Made by a program: the position numbers and the translations under genes. From NCBI GenBank assembly GCA_009701885.1, contig WLJH01000010.1:62001-126000 (forward strand): DNA of 64,000 nucleotides, written 5' to 3'. Below are positions 1-10,070 of this stretch, piece by piece. Below the pieces are notes generated by a model. That model made no database searches, was not told where the DNA came from, and was given only the letters and a program-made list of their open reading frames with translations. The DNA comes from Actinomycetota bacterium. GTDB lineage: Bacteria > Actinomycetota > Actinomycetes > Propionibacteriales > Nocardioidaceae. Within the stretch, counting starts at the first letter, position 1, and the number at the start of each line of letters is the position of its first letter.

Positions 1-1
1 G

Positions 2-340
2 ATGATCCTGTGCGGCTGGATCCAGGAGGTGGTGAACCCGCCCGGTCAGCCGACCCGCACGATGCTGCCGTTCTGGGTCGGCACGGTCGCCGGCCTGGCG
101 CCGTGGGTGGCCATCACGGTGAATCTGGTCGGCGCCGCCGAGGTGCCCGGCTTCGTGCTCGGGATCTTCGTGTCGCTGTTCGTCTTCTTCTCCAGCTTCG
201 GCCTCAACCAGTGGCTGCAGTACAAGGGCGTCGGCCGCTGGGCCAGCTACGGCTACGGCGAGAAGGTCTATCTCGTGCTCAGCCTCGTGGCGAAGAGCGC
301 ACTCGCCTGGCAGATCTTCGGCGGCTCACTCGCGGGCTGA
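2..340 (+). CDS. heliorhodopsin, C-terminal part (5' end outside window)
   Basis: This is the last 112 residues of a seven-helix retinal protein of the heliorhodopsin family, acting in the cytoplasmic membrane. The piece shows two hydrophobic helices and then the family hallmark NQWLQYKG, followed by a final helix with SLVAKSALAWQIF; the lysine there (residue 98 of this fragment) is where retinal is expected to form its Schiff base. Family members are about 250 residues, so roughly half the protein lies upstream of the window and the first Met seen is probably internal. An SDR oxidoreductase follows after 43 nt on the same strand, suggesting co-transcription. The family assignment rests on recognised motifs; the function of heliorhodopsins is largely unsettled. 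Confidence 0.87.
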   Translation: MILCGWIQEVVNPPGQPTRTMLPFWVGTVAGLAPWVAITVNLVGAAEVPGFVLGIFVSLFVFFSSFGLNQWLQYKGVGRWASYGYGEKVYLVLSLVAKSALAWQIFGGSLAG

Positions 341-383
341 CCGCGACCCACGGACAGCGCCCCAGCAGGGACAGAGGAGAGAC

Positions 384-1076
384 ATGGACACCAAGGACGC
401 ACGCGTGCTCGTCGTCGGCGCCTCCGGCGCACTGGGCGGCGAGCTGGCCCGTCGTCTGCACGAGGGAGGCGCCCGGGTCGTGGCTGCCGGCCGTGACCCC
501 GAGCGCACCCGCGCGGTGGCCGAGGACGTCGGCACCGACCCCCTGACCCTCGACGTGGTCGGCGTGGAGGCCTGCGCCACCACCGTCGCGGCCGCCGTCG
601 AGCAGCTCGGTGGGCTCGACCTGCTGCTCGTCACCGTGGGCGTCGCCGCCTTCGGCAAGGCCGCCGAGCTCGACGAGGCCGTCGCCGAGGAGCTGTACGC
701 CGTCGACGTGCTCGGCCCGGTCGCGCTCGTCCGCGCGGCCGTCCCCCACCTGCGCGAGAGCAGTGGCACCGTCGCCGTCATCTCCGCGGTGCTGGCCGAC
801 CTGCCGACCTCGGGCATGGCCGACTACTCCGCCGCCAAGGCAGCCCTCGCGACCTGGCTGCAGGTGCTGCGCCGCGAGGAGCGCCGCTCGCTGAGGGTCC
901 TCGACGTCCGCCCCCCGCACCTCGACACCGGCCTGGAGACCCGCGCCCTGGCCGGCGAGCCCCCGCGCCTGCCGGCCGGCCGGCCCGCCGGCGAGGTCGT
1001 CGACCTGGTGCTCCAGGCGATCCGCGAGGACAAGACCGAGCTGGTCGTGGACGGCAAGGAGATGGTCCTGCGCTGA
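384..1076 (+). CDS. SDR-family NAD(P)-dependent oxidoreductase
   Basis: A 230-residue classical short-chain dehydrogenase/reductase. The N-terminal Rossmann motif GASGALGG binds the nucleotide, and the active site shows Ser in VISAVL followed by YSAAK (Tyr and Lys). Length is typical. The substrate cannot be read from the sequence. An RBS (GAGGAG, about 6 nt before the ATG) fixes the start. It follows the heliorhodopsin gene by 43 nt, so it may be co-expressed with it, and is followed by a long hairpin that probably ends the transcript. Confidence 0.85.
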   Translation: MDTKDARVLVVGASGALGGELARRLHEGGARVVAAGRDPERTRAVAEDVGTDPLTLDVVGVEACATTVAAAVEQLGGLDLLLVTVGVAAFGKAAELDEAVAEELYAVDVLGPVALVRAAVPHLRESSGTVAVISAVLADLPTSGMADYSAAKAALATWLQVLRREERRSLRVLDVRPPHLDTGLETRALAGEPPRLPAGRPAGEVVDLVLQAIREDKTELVVDGKEMVLR

Positions 1077-1109
1077 GGCGGGCCGGCGCAGCACGCGTCG
1101 GAGTCCGGC

Positions 1110-1203
1110 GCAGGGATCCCCGGATATCAGGCTCTTCTGCCGCTTGTCAGGGGTTGCAACCCTCCCGAAGCGACAGGAAAGCCTGATATCCGGGGATTCC
1201 TGC
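1110..1203. repeat. 94-nt near-perfect inverted repeat with inner palindrome
   Basis: The outer arms (about 1110-1133 and 1180-1203) are complementary with a single mismatch and meet through a less perfect stem around a central 14-nt perfect palindrome (agggttgcaaccct, 1152-1165). The whole can fold into one long hairpin. It sits between the SDR gene and typA and could be the SDR transcript terminator or a REP-like mobile palindrome. Confidence 0.8.
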
Positions 1204-1273
1204 AGGCCCGATCGGCGAGGAGACCCCCACCACACCCGGTCAGCGACGAATCGGCGTACCGCCGCCGCGCAAC

Positions 1274-1279
1274 TAGGAT
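1274..1279 (+). promoter_or_regulatory. -10 hexamer TAGGAT of typA
   Basis: TAGGAT lies 8 nt before the GTG at 1288. A transcript from the expected +1 would carry almost no leader. Motif-based inference only. Confidence 0.5.
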
Positions 1280-1287
1280 CGTGGCTC

Positions 1288-3183
<1,896 letters not shown>

Positions 3184-3220
3184 CGGCTGCTCCACGTCGC
3201 GGCTCGCTCGACCTCGCCCG

Positions 3221-3310
3221 GTCGAGGTGCGGGTCGAGGTGTGGGTCGAGGCCCCAGGACGCGCAGCAGCGCGTCACCAGGCCTCGACCCGGGCCTCGAC
3301 CCGGGCCTGG
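3221..3310. repeat. GTCGAGGCC palindromic repeat, copy A
   Basis: A 45-nt core (3244-3288) begins gtcgaggcc and ends ggcctcgacc, a 9-bp stem around a GC-rich inner stem (acgcgcagcagcgcgt). It is preceded and followed by partial gtcgagg/cctcgac units. The same core recurs at 3841-3886 with one base changed. It lies just after typA. Confidence 0.8.
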
Positions 3311-3392
3311 ACGCGGCCGTGACAGTCTCGCGACTCCGGCGCGGACCCCGGCCTGGTGGCGCGCCCGACCTCCCGTGGGTGAGGATCGGCCC

Positions 3393-3779
3393 ATGGTTCT
3401 CGGGCTCCCCACGGAGATCTTCGTCCACGACGTGCTGCGGATCGCCGCACTCTCGTCGCTCACGGTGGTCTGCGCGCAGCGCTGGCGCCTGGGGCGCTGG
3501 GCCCGCCTGGGGGCGGTGTCCGGGGGTGTCGGCACGCTGCTCTACGGCTACTACCTGCTCTCCTGGGTCCTGCTGACCCAGGCCGACATCCGCGGCCCGA
3601 TCCAGCTGCGCGACACCCCGGGCATCTCGACGTTCCTCACCTGGCTGGACCTCCTGGTGCTGGTCGGCCTGGTGGCCGCGGTCGTCGCCGACCGGCCCGG
3701 GTTCGCGAGGCCGGGCAGCCCGACCCCGACGTACGACGCGGAGCCGGCCCCCACCGGCGAGCACCCGCCGCGCGCCTGA
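3393..3779 (+). CDS. small integral membrane protein, unknown function
   Basis: A 128-residue protein with three likely membrane helices (about residues 12-30, 37-58 and 80-100) and a polar, proline-rich C-terminal tail. Codon use is GC3-rich like its neighbours, which supports coding. I do not recognise the family. It is bounded on both sides by copies of the same palindromic repeat. Start chosen at the ATG at 3393, which begins the hydrophobic part; the frame is open further upstream but through the repeat. Confidence 0.6.
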   Translation: MVLGLPTEIFVHDVLRIAALSSLTVVCAQRWRLGRWARLGAVSGGVGTLLYGYYLLSWVLLTQADIRGPIQLRDTPGISTFLTWLDLLVLVGLVAAVVADRPGFARPGSPTPTYDAEPAPTGEHPPRA

Positions 3780-3829
3780 CCCCTCGTGCCCGGCCCGGCC
3801 GCAGCGGGCCGGCCGGCGGCCCGACCGCA

Positions 3830-3945
3830 GTCGAGGTGGGGGTCGAGGCCCCAGGACGCGGAGCAGCGCGTCACCAGGCCTCGACCCCCACCTCGAGCCA
3901 GGCCTCGACCCCCACCTCGAGCCAGGCCTCGACCCGCACCTCGAC
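3830..3945. repeat. GTCGAGGCC palindromic repeat, copy B, with 24-nt tandem units
   Basis: The core 3841-3886 matches copy A at 3244-3288 apart from one base. It continues into tandem 24-nt units at 3876-3899, 3900-3923 and a partial third at 3924-3945, each starting aggcctcgaccc. The units abut directly with no spacers. Confidence 0.8.
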
Positions 3946-4053
3946 TACCGCCACGAGCCCGATCCGGATCCTGAGACCGGGCCCCGACCCGAGACCCCCG
4001 GAACGCCACGACGGGGCAGCCGGCCCGAGCCGACCACCCCGTCGCAGGTCATC

Positions 4054-4077
4054 GCTCAGCCCCGGCGGGGGCTGAGC
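4054..4077 (-). terminator. hairpin, 10-bp stem, downstream of the 1219-aa secreted protein gene
   Basis: The arms gctcagcccc (4054-4063) and ggggctgagc (4068-4077) pair perfectly around a GGCG loop, 10 nt past the stop of the minus-strand gene. No U-tract follows, as is common for actinobacterial terminators. Confidence 0.6.
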
Positions 4078-4087
4078 AGCAACCGGA

Positions 4088-7000
4088 TCAGCCGCTGCGC
4101 GGGACGTTGCACAGCGCGTCCCGGATGCTGACGTTGATCAGGTCGAAAGCCCGGACCCGGATGACGGTGTCGTTGACGCACCGGATGGAGCCGGTGCCGC
4201 TGACGCCGGACAGCCCGACCGGGATGCCGAGCACCTTGTCGACCCGCAGGTTGGTCAGCGCCCGGTTGGCGTTGAACCCGTTGCCCGGGGCGAAGGTGAG
4301 CTCGACGTTGTCGAGGTCGGCGGTGATGGAGCCGCCCTCGATCGGCCGCTCGCAGCCCTGCTCGCACCCGGGGCCGTACTCGGTGGTGTTGAGGTAGAGC
4401 GGGCCACCGTTGTCGGCGTCGATCGACCCGGTCAGGTCGAGGACCCGCAGGCGCAGGCCGTTGACGTTGAACGCACCCGTCGGGTCGACGATGTCCAGCG
4501 TCGTGGTCTGGTCGGCGAGCAGCCGCACCGAGCCCAGCGTCGGGTCGTCGATGCCGACGTCGGGCAGGCACGCCTCGTCCGCGGCCTGGCAGACCTCGAG
4601 GGCGGTCGGCAGCGGGTTGCTGATCGAGCCGCGGAGGTCACCCAGGTCGAAGGTGAGGGCACTGGTCGGCTCGTCGGCGGTGTAGCGCAGCCGGGTCGCC
4701 CCGGAGCCGTCGTCGACCAGCCCGAGCCGCACGTTGGGCACGAGGTTGTCGATCGTCGCGGTGAGCCGGCCGGTCTCGGCGCCGGCAGCGTCGGTCTCGA
4801 GCAGCTCGATGGAGAAGACCCGCCCGGCGACGGTGTCGAGCAGCACCTCGGGCAGCCCCTCGAGGGAGGCGGCGATGGTGCGCAGACCGGTGATCCGGCC
4901 GGCGACCTGGGTGCCGCCCGGCGACTGCCGCAGCACGAGGCCGTCGGCGTCGGCGGGCAGCGGCACTGGCGTACCGCTGTCGGCGAAGACCTCGAGGACG
5001 CCGATGGGGTCGCCACCGGTGCCGAAGGAGACGCCACCGTCGGTGACGCCGACCTCGAGCAGGCTCGGCACGTCCGCCAGCCGCAGCCGCAGGTCGGTCG
5101 AGCCGTCGAAGATGCCGGCCTCGTCGCGGGCCTTGACCAGGACCTCCGAGATCGGGTCGGAGCCCGCGATCCGCACCTGGCCGTCACGGCCCAGGGACAG
5201 GTCGAGCCGGCGCGGCGCGTCGAGGACGCGGGCGTCGAGCTCGAGGCCGTCGAGCCGGGCCAGCGCCCGCAGCGGGGTCGGGGCCGTGGTGAGCCCGATC
5301 GCCAGGTCGTCGGTCAGGTCCAACGACAGCCCTTCGAAACCGGGCAGGCGCAGGGCCACCGAGGACTCCTCGCCCTGGTCGGTGGTCTGCTGGTCCAGGC
5401 GCAGGTACGCCGGGTCGTCGAGCAGCGCGAGCTCGCGGCCGGTCGCGTAGCCGGCCTCGAAGACCCCGATCGGACCGCTGGCGGTCAGCGCACCGGCACC
5501 GGCGGCATCGAGGCCGAAGACGACCGAGTCGGGGACGTCGGTGAGGCCGAGGCGTACGTCGCTGGCGGTCCGTCCCGCGTCGAGCTCGACGGCCCGCAGG
5601 GACACCTCGTCCAGGCCACTGGGGCTGGTGAGCTCGGCCGCCAGGCCTGAGTCGGTGTCGCCCTCGACGAGGATCGCCACCTCGCCGTCGACCTCGCGGA
5701 TGAGGCCGTCGGCGACGAAGGTGCGCGCACCGCCGCTGTCGTCGGTCAGCGACAGCCCGATGGTGGTCGGGCGGTCGGTGCTCAGGCGGGCAGCCAGCTG
5801 CGAGCCGCTCCCGAGGTCGAGGCCGAGGGCCGCCTGCTCGGGGGCGCGGTCGAAGCTGATCGCGAAGCGCTGCTCGGCCGGGGCCGGCGGCGCGGGGAGC
5901 GGCGTCTCGAGGTCGGCGCCCTCGGTGGGCACCTCGGGCGCCTCGCCGTCGGCCGCGGCCGGGACGAGCGCGCCGGTGATGTCGAGCGCGTCCTCGCTGG
6001 AGCTGGCAACCTCGAGGGTCACCCCGCCGTCGGCGAGGACCAGGTCGGCGGCGAAGTCGCGAGGGGCGTTGCCGCCGCGGGTGTCGTAGCCGAAGCGGTA
6101 CTCCTCATCGCCGCCAGGCAGGTCGAGCACGGCCTGCAGGCTCAGCGGGAGGCGCTGGCTGACGTCACCGAGGCGCACGACCTCCAGCCGCGGGACGGCG
6201 CCGAAGCCACTGCCCTCGGTGCCGGTGCTGGCGCTGACCTGGGAGAGCCGGATGTTGGCGACCAGGTCGGCGGTGCCGTCGCCGGTGACGTCCAGCAGCT
6301 GCGGGACGCCGATGACGGCGTCGAACTGCTCGCGCCGCACCACGCCCTCGCCCTCGGTGACGGCGCGCCAGGTGAAGCGAGCGGTCTTGGTGAGGTCGCC
6401 GAGCGGGGAGCGGGAGACGACCTCGCGGTCGATGGTGTCCAGGGCCTCGTCCACGGCCGAGCCGAGGGTGCCGGCGCCGGACTGGATCTCGGGCAGCAGG
6501 GCGTCGAGCAGCCCGCTGATGGCGGGGACGCCGACGGCGTTCTCGACCGGGGAGAGGATCGTCTCGACCACCGTCACGACCGGGCCGAGCAACCCGCCGA
6601 GCCAGCCGACCAGGCCGGTGAGGTTGCCCTCGACCGGGGTCGCCACGACCGGAGCGGGCTCGGCCGCCACGTCGCCGACGTAGAACCGCAGGCTGTCGGA
6701 GCTGCCGGCGTACACCTCGTCGCCGGTGAAGGTCGCGCTCGCGTCGGTGATCCGCGCGGGTCCGGTGACCGGGGCGCGCCGGGTGGCGTCACCGGCCTCG
6801 TCGGTGACGGCCGGGGCGACGTCGTCGGCGAGGGCGAGCGCCACCGGACGGCCCACGACCCGCTCGCCGAAGCGGTCGGAGTCGGGGGTGGTGTCGACCA
6901 GGCGGGCCCGCAGCTCGGCCTCCGAGCCGGGCTGCCCACGGGTCTGGCCGCGGTAGAAGACCTCGGTGCTGCGCGGCAGCAGGGTCGTCTCGGCGGTGGT

Positions 7001-7747
7001 GCCGCTGCCGGTGTAGAACGCGTCGGTGGTGACCTCGGCGGCCACCGTCAGCGCGCCGACCGGCAGGTCGGGGAGGTCGATCTCGGTGGTGGCGCGACCG
7101 GTGGCGTCGGTGGTGACGACGACCGGCTCGACGTCGGGTACGCCGGGGAGCGAGACGGTCACCTCGCGCTCGCCCAGGGGCTGGCCGGTGATGCCGGCGC
7201 CGACGACGGTCGTGGCGACGCCGACGGTCAGGTCCTCGCCGGTGACGACGTCGTCGGGCAGCGCGAGCGCCACGGCCGCGCCGTTGTCGACGGTGAAGGT
7301 GATCGTCGAGCGCAGGACCTCGCCCTGGTTGGTGCAGCCGAGGTTGGCGAAGCCGGACCGGTTCGAGCTGCGGGTCCAGCTGCGGGCGACGTACTCACCG
7401 CGCGGCTGGCCGTTGGAGGGCCAGACGTAGGTCTTGGCGCCGGTGCCGGACTGCTGGTTGCTGCCGACCACGGTGCCGTCGGCGCGGGTGACCTGGAAGC
7501 GGGTGTACGGCGAGCCCTGGTTGAGCTGGCAGTTGTTGGTCGCGCCGGGGGACTCGGTGACCGGCACGTTGCCGGACTGGACCGAGCCGGCGGTCGGGCT
7601 GATGAGGGCCGCGCTGGCCGGCGCGGCCGGCAGCAGCGCGAGGGCGGGTGCGGTCACGAGCGCTGCGGCGATCGCGACGAGCGAGCGCCGTCGGCGGCTG
7701 GGTGCGGGTGGGTTCAAGGGTCGACGGACGTCGGGACCTGGGGACAC
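4088..7747 (-). CDS. large secreted repeat-containing protein, unknown function
   Basis: A 1219-residue protein with a clear signal peptide: RRRR near residue 18, a hydrophobic stretch, and a likely cleavage site after APASA. The mature part is acidic, Gly/Asp/Leu-rich and looks beta-structured. Residues about 150-370 resemble Ig-like or invasin-like modules. The region after about residue 600 has related segments, for example GPIGVFE (near 760), DPISEVL (near 865) and DPIGVLE (near 915). No C-terminal LPXTG or membrane anchor is seen, so it is probably released or held non-covalently. An RBS (AGGAG) precedes the GTG start. I do not recognise a characterised family. Confidence 0.8.
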   Translation of the reverse strand: MSPGPDVRRPLNPPAPSRRRRSLVAIAAALVTAPALALLPAAPASAALISPTAGSVQSGNVPVTESPGATNNCQLNQGSPYTRFQVTRADGTVVGSNQQSGTGAKTYVWPSNGQPRGEYVARSWTRSSNRSGFANLGCTNQGEVLRSTITFTVDNGAAVALALPDDVVTGEDLTVGVATTVVGAGITGQPLGEREVTVSLPGVPDVEPVVVTTDATGRATTEIDLPDLPVGALTVAAEVTTDAFYTGSGTTAETTLLPRSTEVFYRGQTRGQPGSEAELRARLVDTTPDSDRFGERVVGRPVALALADDVAPAVTDEAGDATRRAPVTGPARITDASATFTGDEVYAGSSDSLRFYVGDVAAEPAPVVATPVEGNLTGLVGWLGGLLGPVVTVVETILSPVENAVGVPAISGLLDALLPEIQSGAGTLGSAVDEALDTIDREVVSRSPLGDLTKTARFTWRAVTEGEGVVRREQFDAVIGVPQLLDVTGDGTADLVANIRLSQVSASTGTEGSGFGAVPRLEVVRLGDVSQRLPLSLQAVLDLPGGDEEYRFGYDTRGGNAPRDFAADLVLADGGVTLEVASSSEDALDITGALVPAAADGEAPEVPTEGADLETPLPAPPAPAEQRFAISFDRAPEQAALGLDLGSGSQLAARLSTDRPTTIGLSLTDDSGGARTFVADGLIREVDGEVAILVEGDTDSGLAAELTSPSGLDEVSLRAVELDAGRTASDVRLGLTDVPDSVVFGLDAAGAGALTASGPIGVFEAGYATGRELALLDDPAYLRLDQQTTDQGEESSVALRLPGFEGLSLDLTDDLAIGLTTAPTPLRALARLDGLELDARVLDAPRRLDLSLGRDGQVRIAGSDPISEVLVKARDEAGIFDGSTDLRLRLADVPSLLEVGVTDGGVSFGTGGDPIGVLEVFADSGTPVPLPADADGLVLRQSPGGTQVAGRITGLRTIAASLEGLPEVLLDTVAGRVFSIELLETDAAGAETGRLTATIDNLVPNVRLGLVDDGSGATRLRYTADEPTSALTFDLGDLRGSISNPLPTALEVCQAADEACLPDVGIDDPTLGSVRLLADQTTTLDIVDPTGAFNVNGLRLRVLDLTGSIDADNGGPLYLNTTEYGPGCEQGCERPIEGGSITADLDNVELTFAPGNGFNANRALTNLRVDKVLGIPVGLSGVSGTGSIRCVNDTVIRVRAFDLINVSIRDALCNVPRSG

Positions 7748-8073
7748 GGGGGATCTCCTGGGGAGGTGTCGGACACGGAGGGAGCACTCGACCGAGCGAG
7801 GCTCCCTCCCCCGGCCCGGGCGGCGATCCTGCGGACCCCCACCCGCGGCGGAAGGTAGTCACGCCTCTCATGTGACGTCCAGCACGTGTCTTAGGACGTG
7901 TCGGTGGACGGCGGATGAACCTGTCAGCCAACTGACAGTCCACGCCTGCAGAATGGCGCTCTCTTTACCTCGGTCTCATGAAGACCTGGACTAGACCGGT
8001 AGACCCCAGGACCGGAGGCGGCCCGGCCGCGGGAAGGCCCGGGCTCCCAGGGGCCCGAGGGCCGGAGACGGTC
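7748..8073. other. 326-nt intergenic region upstream of the secreted protein gene
   Basis: It holds the RBS and upstream region of the minus-strand secreted-protein gene, a -10-like TACCTT on the minus strand (7852-7857), an inverted repeat at 7921-7938 and a GC-rich dyad at about 8035-8063 that may end transcription of the next minus-strand gene. No credible ORF. Confidence 0.6.
7921..7938. promoter_or_regulatory. inverted repeat ctgtcag-N4-ctgacag, possible operator
   Basis: Perfect 7-bp arms around CCAA, 174 nt upstream of the secreted-protein start. It could bind a dimeric regulator or be a small hairpin; nothing here identifies the regulator. Confidence 0.4.
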
Positions 8074-10053
8074 TCACCCGCCGACGACGCCCCAAGGCCG
8101 TGCCTGCAGCAGCACCAGCGGCACGTCGTGCTGGGGAACGTCGCGTGGAGCGTCGAGCAGCAGCAGCTCGACGTCGGCGCCGGCGGCTCCGGAGCCGGCA
8201 CGCACCCAGCGGTCCACGCGTTTCAGCACATCGCGCGTCTCGTCGAGGAGACGGTCCGGCAGCAGGGAGGCGTCCTGGCCGACCGCCAGGGTCAGCACCT
8301 CCGCGCACGCCGGCTGGTCGTCGAGGAGGTACAGCTGCTCGGCCACGGCGCCCGCGGCGTCGGTGACCAGTGCTCCGGCGGGCAACAGGTTGAGCAGGTA
8401 GGCGTCGATCGCCCCGGGCCGTACGCCGTCGGCGGTCACCGCGACCACGTGGGCGGCGTGCGGGACCACGGGCTGCACCAGCACCGCCATGGCGGCGGCA
8501 CCCCGGGCGATCCCGAAGGCCGACCGCTCCAGGTGCGCGCGGTCGGTCCACAGCGAGGCCCACACCTCGAGCAGCCGGTCCGCGAGGTCCCCGGCTGCCA
8601 GCCGCACCGAGTCCGCCAGCCCGGCGCCGTTGAACCCCGGCAGGTCCTCGCAGTTCGACGACGAGCGCAGGATCACGTCGGTGTGGCCGGCGAAGAGCGG
8701 TGCCTCGTCGGTCCAGCGGCCGATGCCGGCACGGATGCCGGCCAGCAGCGCCGGGTCGACCGCCAGCCCGCGGATCGCCGCCCGCAGCCGCGCCAGCACC
8801 TCGGTGACGGAGCCGTCCCCGGCATCGGCGCGGTCCAGCTCGGCCAGCAGCGACTGCACCGCGGGAGCGGTCTCGACGTGCGCGACGTAGGCGCTCACGG
8901 GCACCGAGAACCCCGGCACCCGGTAGCGGCGCAGCCGCCGCGGGAGCCGCGCCAGCGCAGCAGCCTTGGCCCCGACCACCGCCGGGTCGCGCGAGGCGCG
9001 CTCGTCGAGCCGCGGCAGTCCTCCCCGGCGTACGTCGCGGACGAGCGTGGGCGCCCCGGCCCGCATCGCCGCCAGCCGGGCCTCCACCGCGGCACGTGCG
9101 ACGGACTCCTCGACGGGCTCCAGCGACCACGACGACGCCGACACCTCCAGCCGCACCCACTGCCCCTCGAGCGCACGCACCTCGGGGAGCGCGTGCGCGC
9201 CGAGAACGGCACAGTTCGGCGTGCCGCGACCGGCCGAGAGCACCGCCACGTGTGCCAGCGGAGTCTGGTGCTCGGCGGTCACCAGCCCGGCCACCGGCCC
9301 GATCTCCAGCGGGACCGTAGCCGCCACCACCACGTCGTACGGCGTCAGCCCGCCCAGCCCTTCGGGCAGGTCGTGCGCGCGCAGGACCCGCAGCCGGCCG
9401 TGCGCCGTGCCCGTCGTCAGGCTCTGGAAGCGGACCCCGCGATGGATCGCCGACTGGTCCAGCAGGGGCCCGAGCCGCTGGCGCAGGTCGGGCGGCAGCT
9501 GCTCGAGGCGGCGCCGCTGGTCGTCGGAGGCGGCCCTGAACCGCAGCGCCCCGCCCAGTCCGCTGGCCGTGCGCAGCAGCTCGACGACCTCGACGACCCG
9601 TGCGGCCGCCAGCGTGTCCCCGGGCCACATCTCGACCCACCAGCGCTCGTCCGCGGCACCCGGCTCAGCCGCCCCGGCCCCACCCGCGACATCCCCCGCG
9701 ACATCCCCCGCGCCCCCAGGCAGCCGGGTCATGGTGAGCAGCACGAACGGCCGCTCCTCCGAGCGGTACATCTCCTGGTCGAACCGCGCATCGACCCGGG
9801 GGTCCAGCCGCCGGCAGAAGTCCACGTGGTGCTGGTAGCGCACGGTGTCGAGGAAGTAGGGCACCCACGGGGTCTTCCGCACGTCGACGACGAGCTTCAC
9901 CACCTCGGCGCCCGGCAGGGCCGCTCCGGCCCGGTGGGCCAGGGACGACCACGACAGCGGTCCGTCGAGCGCGGTGAGGAACTCGGGGCGAGACGGGTCC
10001 GCAGCGGGGACCGGGGGGACTGCTCTCGCCCGCCGCCACCCCACGGGCGGCAT
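8074..10053 (-). CDS. PEP/pyruvate-binding, dikinase-like protein
   Basis: A 659-residue protein combining a phosphohistidine swivelling domain and a PPDK_N-type ATP-binding domain. The first shows TPLAHVAVLSAGRGTPN near residues 263-280, with His as the expected phosphate carrier. The second shows RSSSNCEDLPGFNGAGLADS near residue 460, the usual nucleotide-binding signature. The swivelling domain comes before the ATP domain, the order of glucan/phosphoglucan water dikinases, not of PEP synthase or PPDK. The N-terminal 200 residues are unassigned, and no PEP-binding TIM barrel is seen. It likely uses ATP to phosphorylate a substrate through the His; the substrate is unknown. It starts 17 nt from the divergent flippase gene. 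Confidence 0.75.
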   Translation of the reverse strand: MPPVGWRRARAVPPVPAADPSRPEFLTALDGPLSWSSLAHRAGAALPGAEVVKLVVDVRKTPWVPYFLDTVRYQHHVDFCRRLDPRVDARFDQEMYRSEERPFVLLTMTRLPGGAGDVAGDVAGGAGAAEPGAADERWWVEMWPGDTLAAARVVEVVELLRTASGLGGALRFRAASDDQRRRLEQLPPDLRQRLGPLLDQSAIHRGVRFQSLTTGTAHGRLRVLRAHDLPEGLGGLTPYDVVVAATVPLEIGPVAGLVTAEHQTPLAHVAVLSAGRGTPNCAVLGAHALPEVRALEGQWVRLEVSASSWSLEPVEESVARAAVEARLAAMRAGAPTLVRDVRRGGLPRLDERASRDPAVVGAKAAALARLPRRLRRYRVPGFSVPVSAYVAHVETAPAVQSLLAELDRADAGDGSVTEVLARLRAAIRGLAVDPALLAGIRAGIGRWTDEAPLFAGHTDVILRSSSNCEDLPGFNGAGLADSVRLAAGDLADRLLEVWASLWTDRAHLERSAFGIARGAAAMAVLVQPVVPHAAHVVAVTADGVRPGAIDAYLLNLLPAGALVTDAAGAVAEQLYLLDDQPACAEVLTLAVGQDASLLPDRLLDETRDVLKRVDRWVRAGSGAAGADVELLLLDAPRDVPQHDVPLVLLQARPWGVVGG

Positions 10054-10055
10054 GC

Positions 10056-10061
10056 TAGCGT
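10056..10061 (+). promoter_or_regulatory. -10 hexamer TAGCGT of the flippase gene
   Basis: TAGCGT lies 9 nt before the ATG at 10071, in the 17-nt gap between divergent genes. Confidence 0.4.
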
Positions 10062-10070
10062 CACGCCGCC

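Larger units (their letters stand above)
3780..4087. other. 308-nt gene-free stretch with repeats and a terminator hairpin
   Basis: It holds the second copy of the palindromic repeat with three 24-nt tandem units, then a 10-bp-stem hairpin near 4054-4077. It separates two converging genes. I see no credible ORF in it. Confidence 0.7.

Noticed and set aside
1144..1287. Upstream extension of typA to an ATG at 1144
   Set aside because: It runs through the hairpin, has no similarity to TypA N-termini, and the -10 hexamer favours GTG 1288.
3876..3945. Short direct repeats that could suggest a CRISPR array
   Set aside because: The 24-nt units are contiguous with no unique spacers, and there are no cas genes.
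4107..7430. Many long open frames antisense to the 1219-aa gene, and similar ones opposite most GC-rich genes
   Set aside because: High-GC DNA keeps antisense and shifted frames open; these lack domains, have Arg/Ser/Pro-rich composition and no start signals.
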